A stretch of DNA of 55,741 nt from Lojkania enalia (Eukaryota; Ascomycota; Dothideomycetes; Pleosporales). The notes below the pieces were generated by a model. The model did not search any database. It saw only the letters and a list, made by a program, of their open reading frames with translations, and was not told the origin of the DNA. A program made the translations under genes and the position numbers. The stretch lies in the NCBI GenBank assembly GCA_010094045.1, contig ML986670.1, forward strand, positions 55,252-110,992, in the 5' to 3' direction. Shown in pieces: positions 22,200 to 33,950 of this stretch (position 1 is its first letter; the number at the start of each line of letters is the position of its first letter).

Positions 22200-23440
22200 G
22201 AATAATAGGCTGAACCGGTAATTAAGGCTATAGTTTACTAAGTAGAAGTAGAAGTATAAAAAAGAATAGAGGTACTAAATAAGCTAGGTCCTTCGCAGGA
22301 GAAAGATAAGATAAAAGAGTAATTAGATAATACTAGAATAATAGAGATAATAGAGTAGATAATATAGTAGATAATTAGAAGGATAGATACCCTTAAAGAC
22401 TAACGAATTATAACTCCGATATTAAGCTTAATTTCTACCCTACCTAAAGCCTAGGAAGAGGCTAATTAGTCTAAATACTCTAACCTAGAGCGTTTTAATA
22501 GCGACTATAATAAATACCTACAATTTTAATATAAGGCGAAAGTAAAGCTCTGCTATAGCTATATATATAAGAACTATATATACTAGATTAATTATATTAT
22601 AAAAAGAATAAAGGATAAGGCAGCCCGCGTAGTTCTACTCTAGGTAGAAAAGAACGTATTTATAACTATAATAGAGGATATATAGACTTTTATAGATTGC
22701 TAATTTAAAGACCCCTATTAGAAGATAAGAGTACTAGATAAGCTCCGATATCTTATATAGAGAAAGAAACTAGTATACAACTATATCTTTAAGTTTAACC
22801 AGCTATTTTAGGAATTAGAGTAGATATTTAGGGAAGATACGCTTAAGAGTATACTTTTAGAAGGATTAAAGATTAAGGTACGGAAATAAATAATTATAGT
22901 ATCTAATAGTATATCTTTTAACTAGTTTTATAATAAGATAATTAAGATATTAGACTAGCTATATTATATAGGTATTACTAGCTGCGGATAAGTACCGAAT
23001 ATCCCTCGGAATATACCCGGGTCCCCTCCTTATTACTAATTACTAAAGCCCGTATTACTAGAATAGATAGACTAGTAATCGACTAGTACTACTATTAATT
23101 AAAGTAATACTAAGAAAAGACGAGCGAAGTAGGTATTAGAAAAAGAGATTTAGCGCTGTCGCGAGAGAGGGCTCTATATATACTATAGAGTAGAGGGTTA
23201 TTATATATAAAGCTGCTTTTATCAGGCAGCTAGATAAACCTCGTCTACTTAAGTAGTAAAAGCTCTCTCAGCGCCTATAGTACTATTACTTAAAGATAAG
23301 TCTATAGTCGAATTAGAATTAGAGTTAGAAAAAGAATAGCTCCTATTAAAAGTTACTAGTAGGAGTAGAATATAAGCTACTAGTAAGCTATTAAGGATTG
23401 GGAGGAGTTTAAAAAGAATCAATATATAGATAGAAAGGCG
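22200..23440 (+). pseudogene. Gypsy B gag
   Basis: The gag frame (codons starting at positions divisible by 3) is readable from about 22480. It has a capsid-like region with VLDKLRYLIQRKK (about 22730) and LEGLKIKVRKQIIIVSN (about 22860). A CCHC zinc knuckle lies at about 23170-23215: LYIYYRVEGYYIQSC, where Y replaces C/H at positions hit by TG or CA changes. Stops are mainly TAG/TAA. The start is unclear and 21757-22200 is taken as leader. The downstream protease lies in the -1 frame relative to gag. Confidence 0.8.
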
Positions 23441-26400
23441 ATTAGCGTATATATACTAGTTAATTAAACTACTTACGCCTCTTATATAATTAACTCCAGC
23501 TCTCTCGCTAACGTAATAGTATTGTCTTCTTTAGTAAAGAAGATAGGCTTATAATATATTAATATTATACCCCGACGGCTATTAGAGATAAATAGTAAAG
23601 GCTGGATCTATCAAGTCGCTAAATATATAGTAGATATTAAAGGATTTAAGAATACTAAATAGGTATACGTCGCGACTAATAGTATAGGATATAATATACT
23701 TTTTAGACGAGCCTAGATGGACCGCTTGCGTATTATAATAGCTCCTACTAAGTACTTAATATATATCTACTCTACGCGCCAGCAGATTCGAATTTTAAAT
23801 AAAGAAGGAGAGCCTATACTAACTCTACAAGGATATATCTCTCTATAGCAAATTAGTACTAATATATACGCCTACTACTATCGAAAATTAAAGAAGAACT
23901 AATCTATTATTTTCGCCGCGACGTTAGTTAATATTAAGAAAACTCTAGCTCCTAAATTAGTTATAAACTTCGAGAAACTTCTACTAACCTAGTACGCTTA
24001 CTACTAATAGATTTTCGACCTAAAGACTACCTCCTAGATACTACTACTTTAAGAACCTAAAATTGACTATTAAATCGACTTAGTATAAAAGGATAGAAAG
24101 GATCTAGAGATCTTATAGAGACCGCTCTATAATATAAATAGGGGCGAGCTACTAGTCCTTCAGAAGGAGCTTATATTACTACTAGATAAAGGATAGATCC
24201 GAGTAAGTAACTCGCTAGTTGTAGCGCCTGTATTATTCGTAAAGAAGCTAGGAGGAGGCCTTTAATTTTATATCGACTATCGAGCTTTTAATACTATTAT
24301 AAGGAAGGATTAATATCCGCTACCTTTAATACGGGAAACGCTTAATAATCTTAGTAAGGTAAAGTGGTTTACGAAGCTTAATATTTCTACTACCTTTTAT
24401 AAGATCTAAATATACGTAGAAGACGAATAGAAGATTATATTCTATACCCGATTTAGACTATATAAATAGCTTATTACCCCTTTTAGTATAGTAAATACGC
24501 TAAGTACCTTTTAATAATATATTAACTAGGTGCTTTAAAAGTATATTAACAACTTCTATACAGCATACCTTAACAATATACTTATCTATACTAGTAGCTC
24601 TCTAGCTAAATACTATAAGTAGGTTAATTAAATACTATAGGAACTAGACTAAACGGGTCTTCTACTAGATATTAGGAAATGCGAGTTTAAAGTTAAATTG
24701 ATAAAATATCTTAGTTTTATTATTAAAGTAGGTAAAGGCTTTTATATAGATCTAGAGAAGGTTTGCGCTATTAAAAAATAGGAAGTTTTTAGGATAGTTA
24801 AGGGTATATAAAGCTTTCTTAGCTTTACTAACTTCTACTAACGTTTTATCCGGAACTTCTTAGAGCTAGTTATACCCCTTATACGACTTACAGGTAATAT
24901 ACCTTTTTAGTAGATAAAGGTCGAGTAAAAGGCTTTTAATATATTTAAGAAAATCTTTATTACTAAACTAGTACTCGCTTAATTTAACCTTAAAAAGGAT
25001 ATAATATTAGAGACTAATGCCTTAGGTTATATAATAGCCGGATACCTATTATAATATAATAAGCAAGGGCTACTATAGCTAGTAGCCTACTTTTTAAGGA
25101 AGATAAATATACACGAATATAACTATAAAGTATATAATAAGGAGCTACTAGCTATAGTATAATACCTATAGAAATAGAATATAGAACTATATTTAGTAGA
25201 GAGATTTACTACTATAATAGATTATAAGAATCTTAAATACTTTATAAAACTAAGAATACTTAATAAAAGGTAAATACGCTGGTCCCTTTTTCTAGGACGT
25301 TATAATATAGATATTACCTATTAACTAGGTAAGGAGAACCCTAGGGCTAACGCCCTATCTTATTATAAGTAAGATATACCTTAAGACGTATCTAACGATC
25401 GGATCTAGTACTGGTATATATAGCTGCTTAGGCTAACTATACGTGTCCTATAAGACGAAAAAGAAGAGGATAGTATTATTATATTCTCTATAACTATATC
25501 TAGAATAGAAATAGAAATAAGTAAAGAACTAGAGCTACTATTAGACGTATCTAAAATAGGAACTGAGGAAGTATAACCCTAGCAGGGATCTAATAGTAAC
25601 CTAATAGAGTAACTATAAGATATTATTATAGAAAAAGACGAATAATATACTATTATTTAATAAGTAATACTAAATAGTAAGAGATAACTTCTACTAAGTT
25701 TTAGCCTTAAGGTATTAATTGTAGACTATATAGTAGACTAAAACCTACGCCTACTTTATTAAGATAGAAGATAGGTGCTATAATTAGAACTATTATAAAC
25801 TAAACTAATTAATAATACGTACTTACCAGCCGTAGTAGATTATTTAAGACGATAAGTTATATATTAAGCTATTGTAAGAGACTACTTCTAGCTAGGTATA
25901 TCAGATAATATCCGACGTTTCCTTTATAACTATACCGTATATAGTAGGATTAAACTATAGAGGGATAGACTCTATAGTCTACTAAAGCTACTATTAATTC
26001 CGGACTAAATCTAGAAGGAGATATTAATAGATTTTATTACTAGCTTACCTAAGAGTAAAGGGTATATAGTTCTTCTTATTATTACTAATCGACTAAGTAA
26101 GGATATAGTACTAATACTACTACTAAATATAGATATAGAGACTATTATATAGGCCTTTATTAAATATATTATAGCTTACTACTAGCTACTAGACGTAATA
26201 GTATTAGATTATAGAAGTTAATTTACTAGCAGCCTCTAGAAACAGCTCTATAAGATTTTTAGTATTACCTAGAGGCTATTAACAGCATTTTATCTATAAA
26301 TAGATAGGTTAACTAAGAGGATAAATAGTACTATTAAAGCCTTTTTATAAGCCTACGTCGACTAGGATTAGAAGAACTAGACTAAACTACTTAGTATAGC

Positions 26401-27175
26401 TATAATTGCTATTAGATTAAGAGACGCGACGTTAATAGGTATTAGTCTATTCTTCTTATAGTACGGATACTATATCGATCTAACTTAACTTAAAGCTCTA
26501 TAAGAGGCACTCTAGTATATAGCTAGCAAGTAATCTAATAAGTATATTATAGAAATAATAGTAGAAAAGTTTAGAAAGGTCTTCGAACTAATATAAACTT
26601 TAATAGCTAAAGTTTAGTAAGAATAGAAGAAGTAGGCAAATCGACGATAAAAGGTACTAAGGTAGTTGTAGATAGGCGATAAAGTATAGCTATCGCTAGA
26701 GAAGTACTTTAAGACCCAGCAAAATAATAAAAAGTTTAATTAGAAGAACTTAAAATATATAGTAACTAAGATTATTAATACCTATTTAGTATACCTTAAT
26801 ATACTTCTAAGTCTAGAAAACGTGTTTTATATTAACCGGTTAAGACTCGCCGTAAATAACCTACTACCTAGCTAACCGAATAATAATTTACAGCCGGAAG
26901 CTATTATAGTTAATAGAGAGTAGGAATGAATTGTAGAAGAGATAGTAGCTAAAAAAATAGTTCGACGCGGTTAAGACCAGTAAACTTAATATAAGATAAA
27001 ATAGACTAGATACGTAGAAACCGACTAGCAGTCTACTTAAAATATAGAAGAGACTGAAGTTCTAGATTAATAGATAGAGTACTTAAAAGACGTAAGAGAT
27101 ATAAATAGAAGACTATCGTAAGGATTTCAACGATAAATACTTTAAAGAAGACTGTTAAGGCTAGAAGAGGGGTAA
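23441..27175 (+). pseudogene. Gypsy B pol: protease, RT, RNase H, integrase, chromodomain
   Basis: One frame (codon starts = 2 mod 3) runs from the protease to the final TAA at 27173-27175, with stops but no frame change at the points checked. Protease: SYIINSSSLANVI at about 23490 (Asp-Ser-Gly changed). RT: APVLFVKKLGGGL (24222-24260), FYIDYRAFNTI, YPLPLIRETL and YLNNILIYT near 24580 (both catalytic Asp are Asn). RNase H: ETNALGYIIAGYLL near 25020 and EYNYKVYNKELLAIV near 25130. Integrase core near 26000-26450 (EILIDFITSLPKSKG, GISLFFL). Chromodomain at about 26918-27060: IVEEIVAKKIVRRG, then RYVETDQQST, with aromatic and Trp codons lost. Chromodomains target integration to heterochromatin in this clade. 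Confidence 0.9.
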
Positions 27176-27455
27176 TATAATAGGCTAGTACTTAGGTTAT
27201 AAAGCCTAGACAAGATTTAGACTATTACTAAGTCCTCTTTAAAAGTAATCTACAAGTTATAGTAGTACTATAGTATAGTCTAAGTATTTCCTTAATACCT
27301 TACCTTTATTAAGGCTTAATATCCTACCTTTAGTAAGACTAGACGTATAGACTATTTAACTTAACTATATATATAACGCTACTTAAAGCTCCTACAACTT
27401 CTTATTAAATTTATTACTATTATCAGGTATCTATATACTTTACGCAACCCTTATA
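27176..27455 (+). repeat. 3' LTR of Gypsy B
   Basis: 280 bp, starting TATAATAGGCTAG. It is preceded directly by the pol stop TAA, which overlaps the polypurine tract, and followed by ATTAA. Confidence 0.92.
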
Positions 27456-27648
27456 ATTAATAGCTATAAGAGTTATAGATCTATTAAATTTTAGCTACTT
27501 TATAAAGAGAAGAATATTATTCTATTATATATACTAGTATATTTATTATATCTATTATAGCTTCTAGATATAAGCTACTTCTTACTATTAAAGAAAGTAT
27601 ATAGGCGTAAGATTAATAAGCTTATATAAACTAGTATCTACTATATTA

Positions 27649-29136
27649 ATATATTTTATAAGCGAGTCGCCCACCTAAGTAAGTTACCTACTTTATTAGC
27701 TATCTCTATATTTAGAGGTATATATTATAATAACGCCTGTAGGTATTACTATAATAATTTAATAGAGGATAAATATATTATTTATCTACTACTATATAAG
27801 TTTTAGTATTATATCTAGACTTATTATAGTAGCTGTAGTACTTCTAATATAGTATATCTACTCTTCTATACTTCCTATCTACGCGTACTTTATCCTCTAG
27901 CTATTTATCTACCTTCTTTTAAGTAGTTATCTCAGCAGCTTTAGCCTTAGTAAGACTATCTTACTTCTATAGAACCTTTTTTAATCGCTTTTTATACTGT
28001 AATAGAGCCTTATTTACTTTTTAAAGCTAATTAACCTAACGCTAAAATAGTATATATAAATAAGCTATCTATATAGTACCTTTAATAAGCGAATTAAGAG
28101 AATTATTAATTATAGTAGATAAGCTATTCTAATACTTAGTAATACGGTCTTAAATTAGTATTATTTAAGACTCTAGTTTAACGGTGTTAGTTAGTATTTT
28201 TAACTCCTAGAGGTAACTAGCTGCTAGTAGTAATAATAGAGTATAAAACTTAATATTAAGCTTTAATAATACTATATTAGAATTATATAGTTCTAAACTA
28301 GTACCTTAAAAGCTTATATATATATTAGCCTTAGTAATAAAGTGCTAATATACTATACGAAAGGTTAGTAGAAAGTTAAGTTTTATAATATAGTAGATAC
28401 TAATCTTACGCCTATATACTTTCCTTAATAGCGAGAAGTAGCCTATATCTAGAAGCTGTAGTAGATACGATAAATATACTAGTATATATAATAGAATAAT
28501 ATTCTTCTCTTTATAAAGTAGTTAAAATTTAATAGACCTATAGCTTTTATAGCTATTAATAACTAGTAGACGATAAGCACCTACTATATACTACCTTATA
28601 TACTAAAGGTTAAACTAGCTACTAATAACTTTAGAATCCTTATAGAGAGCTTTTTAATAGTTGTATTTTTAATAGAAGTATATTTTAAGCTTAAGAATAC
28701 GATTAATAAAATTTATTAGCTAGTTTTTACTAACCTAGTCTGTAGAGTAAGCTTTAAGTAAATAGTTAACTATATCTTATATACTATTATTTATAGGAGG
28801 ATATCTACGAGATAATAAGTCTAGTATATACTATATTATAGTTGATTCTTCTAACTTTATAAGCTTCTTTAAATTAGACTTATAATCGCGTTATAAAGGT
28901 TTATTAGTATATTAGTTTCTAAGCGTTATTTAAGGGATGCTATAGGTAGCTACAGTACTTTATATACTCTAAATTTAATCTTAATTAATAGCTAAAATAG
29001 CTAGTAATATCTAACCTTCTTAATAGATTAATTAAAGTTAAGGTAGTTACTATATTATATTATAAGTAGGTAGGGTATAATTTCTTAGTAAAAGTAGGCG
29101 ACTTGCTTAGGTAGATAACTTACTTATAAAATATAT
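27649..29136 (-). mobile_element. Fot1/pogo-type transposon M1 (family 2, deleted) inserted in H
   Basis: 1488 bp, TA flanks at 27647-27648 and 29137-29138, ends ATATATTTTATAAG. Its transposase frame is on the minus strand, opposite to H. The N-terminal part lies at about 28640-29000 and the C-terminal part at about 27900-28600. The central join, read on the plus strand as TATACTAAAGGTTAAACTAG at about 28598, is the same as in P and H, so the first two catalytic Asp blocks are missing. The remaining frame has TAA/TAG stops. Confidence 0.9.
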
Positions 29137-29205
29137 TATAAAGTTGAACTTTCTACTAACGTTTTATATAGTATATTAGCGCTCTATTACTAAAGCTAAT
29201 ATATA

Positions 29206-31059
29206 ATACATTTTATAAGCGAGTCACCTACCTAAGTAAATTATCTATCTTATTAGCTATCTCTATATTTAGAGGTATATATTATAATAACGCCTATAAA
29301 TATTACTATAATAATTTAATAGGGGATAGATATACTATTTATCTACTACTATATAAGTTCTAGTATTATATTTAAGCTTGCTATAGTAGCTATAGTACTT
29401 CTAATATAGTATGCTTATTCTTCTACGCTTCCTACCTGCGCGTACTTTATCCTCTAGCTACTTATCTACCTCCTTTTAAGTAGCTATCTTAGCAGTTTTA
29501 GCCTTAGTAAAGCTACCTTACTTCTATAGAACCTTTTTTAATCGCTTTTTATGCTATAATAGAACTTTATTTACTTTCTAAAGCTAATTAATCTAATACT
29601 AAAATAGTATATATAAATAAGCTATTTATATAGTACCTTTAGTAAGTAAATTAAGAGAATTATTAATTATAGTAAGTAAGCTATTTTAATACCTAGTAAT
29701 ATAGTCTTAAATTAGTATTATTTAAGACCCTAGTTTAATAGCGTTAGTTAGTATTTTTAACTCCTAGAAGCAACTAGCTACTAGTAGTAGTAATAGAGTA
29801 TAAAGCTTAATATCGAGCTTTAATAATACTATATTAGAATTATATAGTATTAGACTAGTACCTTAAAAGCTTATATATATATTAGCCTTAGTAATAGAGC
29901 GTTAATATACTATATAAAAGGTTGGTAGAAAGTTAAGCTTTATAATATAGTAGATACTAGCTTATATAAGCTTATTAATCTTGCGCCTATATACTTTCTT
30001 TAATAGTAAGAAATAGCCTATATCTAGAGGCTATAATAGATATAATAAATATGCCGGTATATATAATAGAATAATATCCTTTTTTTTATAGAGTAGTTAA
30101 AACTTAGTAGATTTATAGCTCTTATAGCTATTAATAACTAGTAGATAATAAGCGTCTACTATATACTACCTTATATATTAATTAAAATACTCTAGCTATT
30201 TAATTATAAGCTTATTATTTATCTATCTACTATTACTTAGTATAATTACTCCTCTAGGTAGTATATTATCGCTCTAATATTATATAGAGAGGTGCTGCTT
30301 ACTAGTAAAGATAATAAATAGTAGGATAGTATTACTGTAAGTACTAATAGCCTAAATAACTATTATTTACTCGTAATTATCTAGCTATAGTAATTTTAGT
30401 TAACTAGCTAATAGTTTAGTACTAGTAACTATTTTACTAGTAGATATAATACTTATTTAAAAACCTATCTTATTAAAATTATAAATATTATTATTAGTAA
30501 TACTATACTTTACTTTAGTATTATATACTAGGTTAAACCAGCTACTAATAATTTTAGGATCCTTATAAAAAGCTCTTTAATAGTTGTATTTTTAATAGAA
30601 GTATATTTTCAGTTTAAGAATACAATTAATAAAGTTTATTAGCTAGTTTTTACTAACCTAGTTTATAAAGCGAGCTCTAAGTAAATAGTTCGCTATATCT
30701 TATATACTATTAATTATAGAAGGGTATCTATAAAATAATAGGTCTAGTATATACTATATTATAGTTAATTTTTCTAGCTTTATAAGCTTCTTTAAATTAG
30801 GCTTATAATTATATCGTAAAGGTTTACTGGCGCGTCGGTTTCTAAGCGTTATTTAAAGGATACTATAGATAGCTGTAATACTTTATACGCTCTAAATTTA
30901 ATCTTAATTAATAGCTAAAATAGCTAGTAATACCTAACTTTTTTAATAGATTAATTAAGGTTAAGATAGTTACTATATTATATTATAAGTAGGTAGGATA
31001 TAACTTTTTAGTAAAAGTAGGTAACTTACTTAGGTAGGCGACTTGCTTATAAAATATGT
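29206..31059 (-). mobile_element. Fot1/pogo-type transposon M2 (family 2, full length) inserted in H
   Basis: 1854 bp, exactly the length of the copy at 46898-48751. Ends ATACATTTTATAAG and CTTATAAAATATGT, TA at 29204-29205 and 31060-31061. It lies only 67 bp of H sequence away from M1 and has the same orientation as M1. Confidence 0.9.
29480..30930 (-). pseudogene. Full-length pogo/Fot1-like transposase in M2
   Basis: Minus-strand frame. The N-terminal DNA-binding part is at about 30570-30930. The catalytic core contains YNFNKIGF near 30475 (Asp to Asn, Glu to Lys, Thr to Ile) and an INSYKS block near 30130 for the third Asp. C-terminal blocks include LDIGYFLLLKKVY near 30000 and a basic tail near 29500. 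Length agrees with family members, but all catalytic Asp positions that can be read are Asn, and TAA/TAG stops are frequent. Confidence 0.85.
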
Positions 31060-31644
31060 TATATAAGCTTTTAAGATACTAGTTTAGAACTATATAATCT
31101 TAATATAGTACTATTAAAGTTTAATATTAAGTTTTATACTCTATTATTACTACTAGTAGCTAGTTGCTTCTAAGAGTTAAAAATACTAACTAATACTATT
31201 ATACTAGAGTCTTAAATAATACTAATTTAAGACTGTATTACTAAGTATTAGAATAGCTTATCTACTATAATTAATAATTCTCTTAATTTACTTATTAAAG
31301 GTACTATATAAATAGCTTATTTATATATACTATTTTAGTATTAGATTAGTTAGTTTTAAAAAGTAAATAAGACTCTATTATAGTATAAAAAGCGATTAAA
31401 AAAGGTTCTATAGAAGTAAGATAGTTTTACTAAAGCTAAAGCTGCTAAGATAGCTATTTAAAAGGAGGTAGATAAGTAGTTAGAAGATAAAGTATATATA
31501 GATAGGAAGTGTAAAAGAGTAGGTATATTATACTAGAAGTATTACAGCCGCTATAGTAAGTCTAGATATAATACTAGAACTTATATAATAGTAGATAAAT
31601 AGTATATTTATCTCCTATTAAATTATTATAATAATACCTATAGA

Positions 31645-31857
31645 TGTAACGACCCTATATATACGTAGGCTATAATAGGTTATATAACCGCGCGAGGCTC
31701 TATACGCCTTAGTAGAAGGATACTCTATTCTAAAGAGTACGGTATATAGACATAAGGATCCTACAAACCTCTCTCCTCCCTATCTTAGTATAGCTAAAAT
31801 AGAGCTAACCTACCTTATTAATACTCTATAATACAGGAGCCCGTGCCTATCCTTATA
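31645..31857 (+). repeat. 5' LTR of Gypsy C
   Basis: 213 bp, starting TGTAACGACCC with the TG still intact and ending CCTTATA. The sister LTR at 37942 starts TATAACGACCC. The stretch 31858-32390 after it is the leader; no primer-binding site could be assigned. Confidence 0.92.
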
Positions 31858-32389
31858 TTATATTAAGATCTTATTTACTCGGCTAGTAACGGCGATATAA
31901 TATCAGGTTAAACCGCTTAACCTACCTATATATAGTATTTAACAACAACTACCCCGAGGAGCCCTATTATATAACTAGCCTAAGTACTCAGTTTATTAAC
32001 AAGATACGCTTCCTTACCTAGAAACTCTAGTTAGACTAGATGCGTATTTCGGAAGTATATAATTAAGCTCCGGGAGCTCTATAAAACCTATAGAAATAGG
32101 TACCACTCTAGTAATTTAGAAGAGAGTTGAGAACTCTATCTCTACGCGATAACGAGTTAAGGATCTATTATAAGAGAAACAACCCCACCCTAATACCAAC
32201 TACAGCTGCCTTACCTGCAGTCCGACCTGTACTACTCTACTTATAGCTTAATATCAACTATTACTGTTCCACCTACAGCTTATACTATATAAGATAACGA
32301 CCTACAGCAAACGATTTCCCTTTATAGCCTTAGCGCTTAAAAAGCTGGAAAAAGGTAATACGTACAATCCGCTATAATAGTTTATCTAC

Positions 32390-33950
32390 TAAGAATACGA
32401 GGTTTAAGGTTATAGTCCTATTACTAAAGAGAACTATAATTACAATTATACCCTTAAGCTCGTAAAACTATAGTATAATATAGAGAAGTACCCTTTATTA
32501 GCATTTTAGGTATAGACTCTTAACAGTAAATATATACTCTAAGCTACAACTGTAGTAATCTAGCTACTATTCGAAGATAACTCTACCAGTATCCTAATAG
32601 AGTTTGTAAACTAGGTAATCCTATACTATATAGAGTAACAGCAGACTTATATATATTAATAAATCGCTACTGACGCTCTAGCTAAAGGTAATACCTTACA
32701 TAAAACTCTCCTCTAAGAATAATAAGAAGCCGAAGCTGCAGCAGATACAGCTTAACGCGAGATTAGCACGCTAAAGTCTTAGTTCTTTAAGGCTACTATA
32801 ACTCCCGTTACGCCAGCTACTACCCGACTCTAATCCTCACATTTCGAGATCCTACCGTAGACACCTAAAGTCTTAAGTAGTCTATTAGAACTAGAGCCCT
32901 TATCTAACAGAAACTTAGATAATAGCTCTAGTAATCAGCTACTACATCGCTTACTATACACCCCTATAACTCTACTGGCTACACGAGTTATAAACTATAC
33001 CTAATATAGTCGCTTAGCTAAGTTTCTAGACCCGCTAATACTTAAGGATAGTAAGGAGGTTACGTTTGATTAATAGAGAGATGGGTTAGAGGATAAGATA
33101 TATACGAACTACGACTAGTATAAAGGAGCGGACAAGTAGATAACTTAAAATAATATTATATCGTATATGCGCACACATATAAAGGGTCCTACTAATTAAT
33201 ACCTCTCTACGCTAATTCGTACGCTTTAAGATAGTAATTAATCTATTAACTATCTTTACCTAGTTAGTTGACTAGAGAAGACCTACAGCAATTTATATAA
33301 GAAGCTAAACGCTTGTTGTAATTTCTAGAAGCTCTACTTTAAGGACCCAGCTAATTTTACTACCTTTTAAGGTAACTTCTTCCGCCTTGCTTAAAAACGC
33401 TGCCTACCCGTAGATTAATAGGTGGAGGAATTCTATAAGAAGCTCCTAGACGTACTACATATATAGATAGGCATCTATTATTAATAATATAGCGAGTAGT
33501 ATAATAAGTATATTAACTGCGCTTAAGAATTCGCCTAAAAACTAGCTATTAGCGCGAAGAAAGCTAGCGATCGACTTAAGAAGAAATTAAAGAAGCTTCT
33601 ATTAATCTATATACAACAGCTAGCTCTAGCTTAGCTAATTCTAGTCCAGCCAGCTCTAACTTTATTAACTATACTAAGAAAGAACGACATTTACTTTAAA
33701 TATTATAAGCTAGGTTATATCGCTCGCGACTACTCTCAGCGAGCTGAGTAGAAACTAGTAGAACTTATACTTAGTAATAATAAGTCTATTAGAAATACCT
33801 TAATACCTAGCAACTTAGAGTTGAAAAAAGTCTCTACTTAGGGGAAGTCTCCTCTCTAGCGCAATCTTTTAGAGTACTAGAGGACCTATAATAACAGCTC
33901 TTTAGTAGATAAGCCTTTATACTACTAAGTTATATCTTAATAAATAGTAT
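32390..33950 (+). pseudogene. Gypsy C gag
   Basis: One frame (codon starts = 2 mod 3) is readable over about 1.5 kb with few stops. It has a long N-terminal region, then a capsid-like part near 33060-33500 (DGLEDKIYTNYDQYKGADKQ and VEEFYKKLLDVLHIQI). A CCHC zinc knuckle lies at about 33690-33740, read YFKYYKLGYIARDY, where the Tyr residues mark former Cys/His. The stops that interrupt it are TAA/TAG, equivalent to Gln or Trp codons. The protease lies in the -1 frame relative to gag, as in Gypsy B. Confidence 0.85.

Larger units (their letters stand above)
21477..27455 (+). mobile_element. Complete Gypsy LTR retrotransposon B (chromovirus type)
   Basis: A 5979-bp element with two 280-bp LTRs and an exact 5-bp target duplication, ATTAA (21472-21476 and 27456-27460), inside transposon H. 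Order: LTR, gag with zinc knuckle, protease, RT, RNase H, integrase, chromodomain, polypurine tract (GAAGAGGGG), LTR. It retains more CA, TG and CG than the Gypsy A copies, and long stretches of the frame are readable. This suggests a younger insertion or fewer rounds of mutation. Confidence 0.93.
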
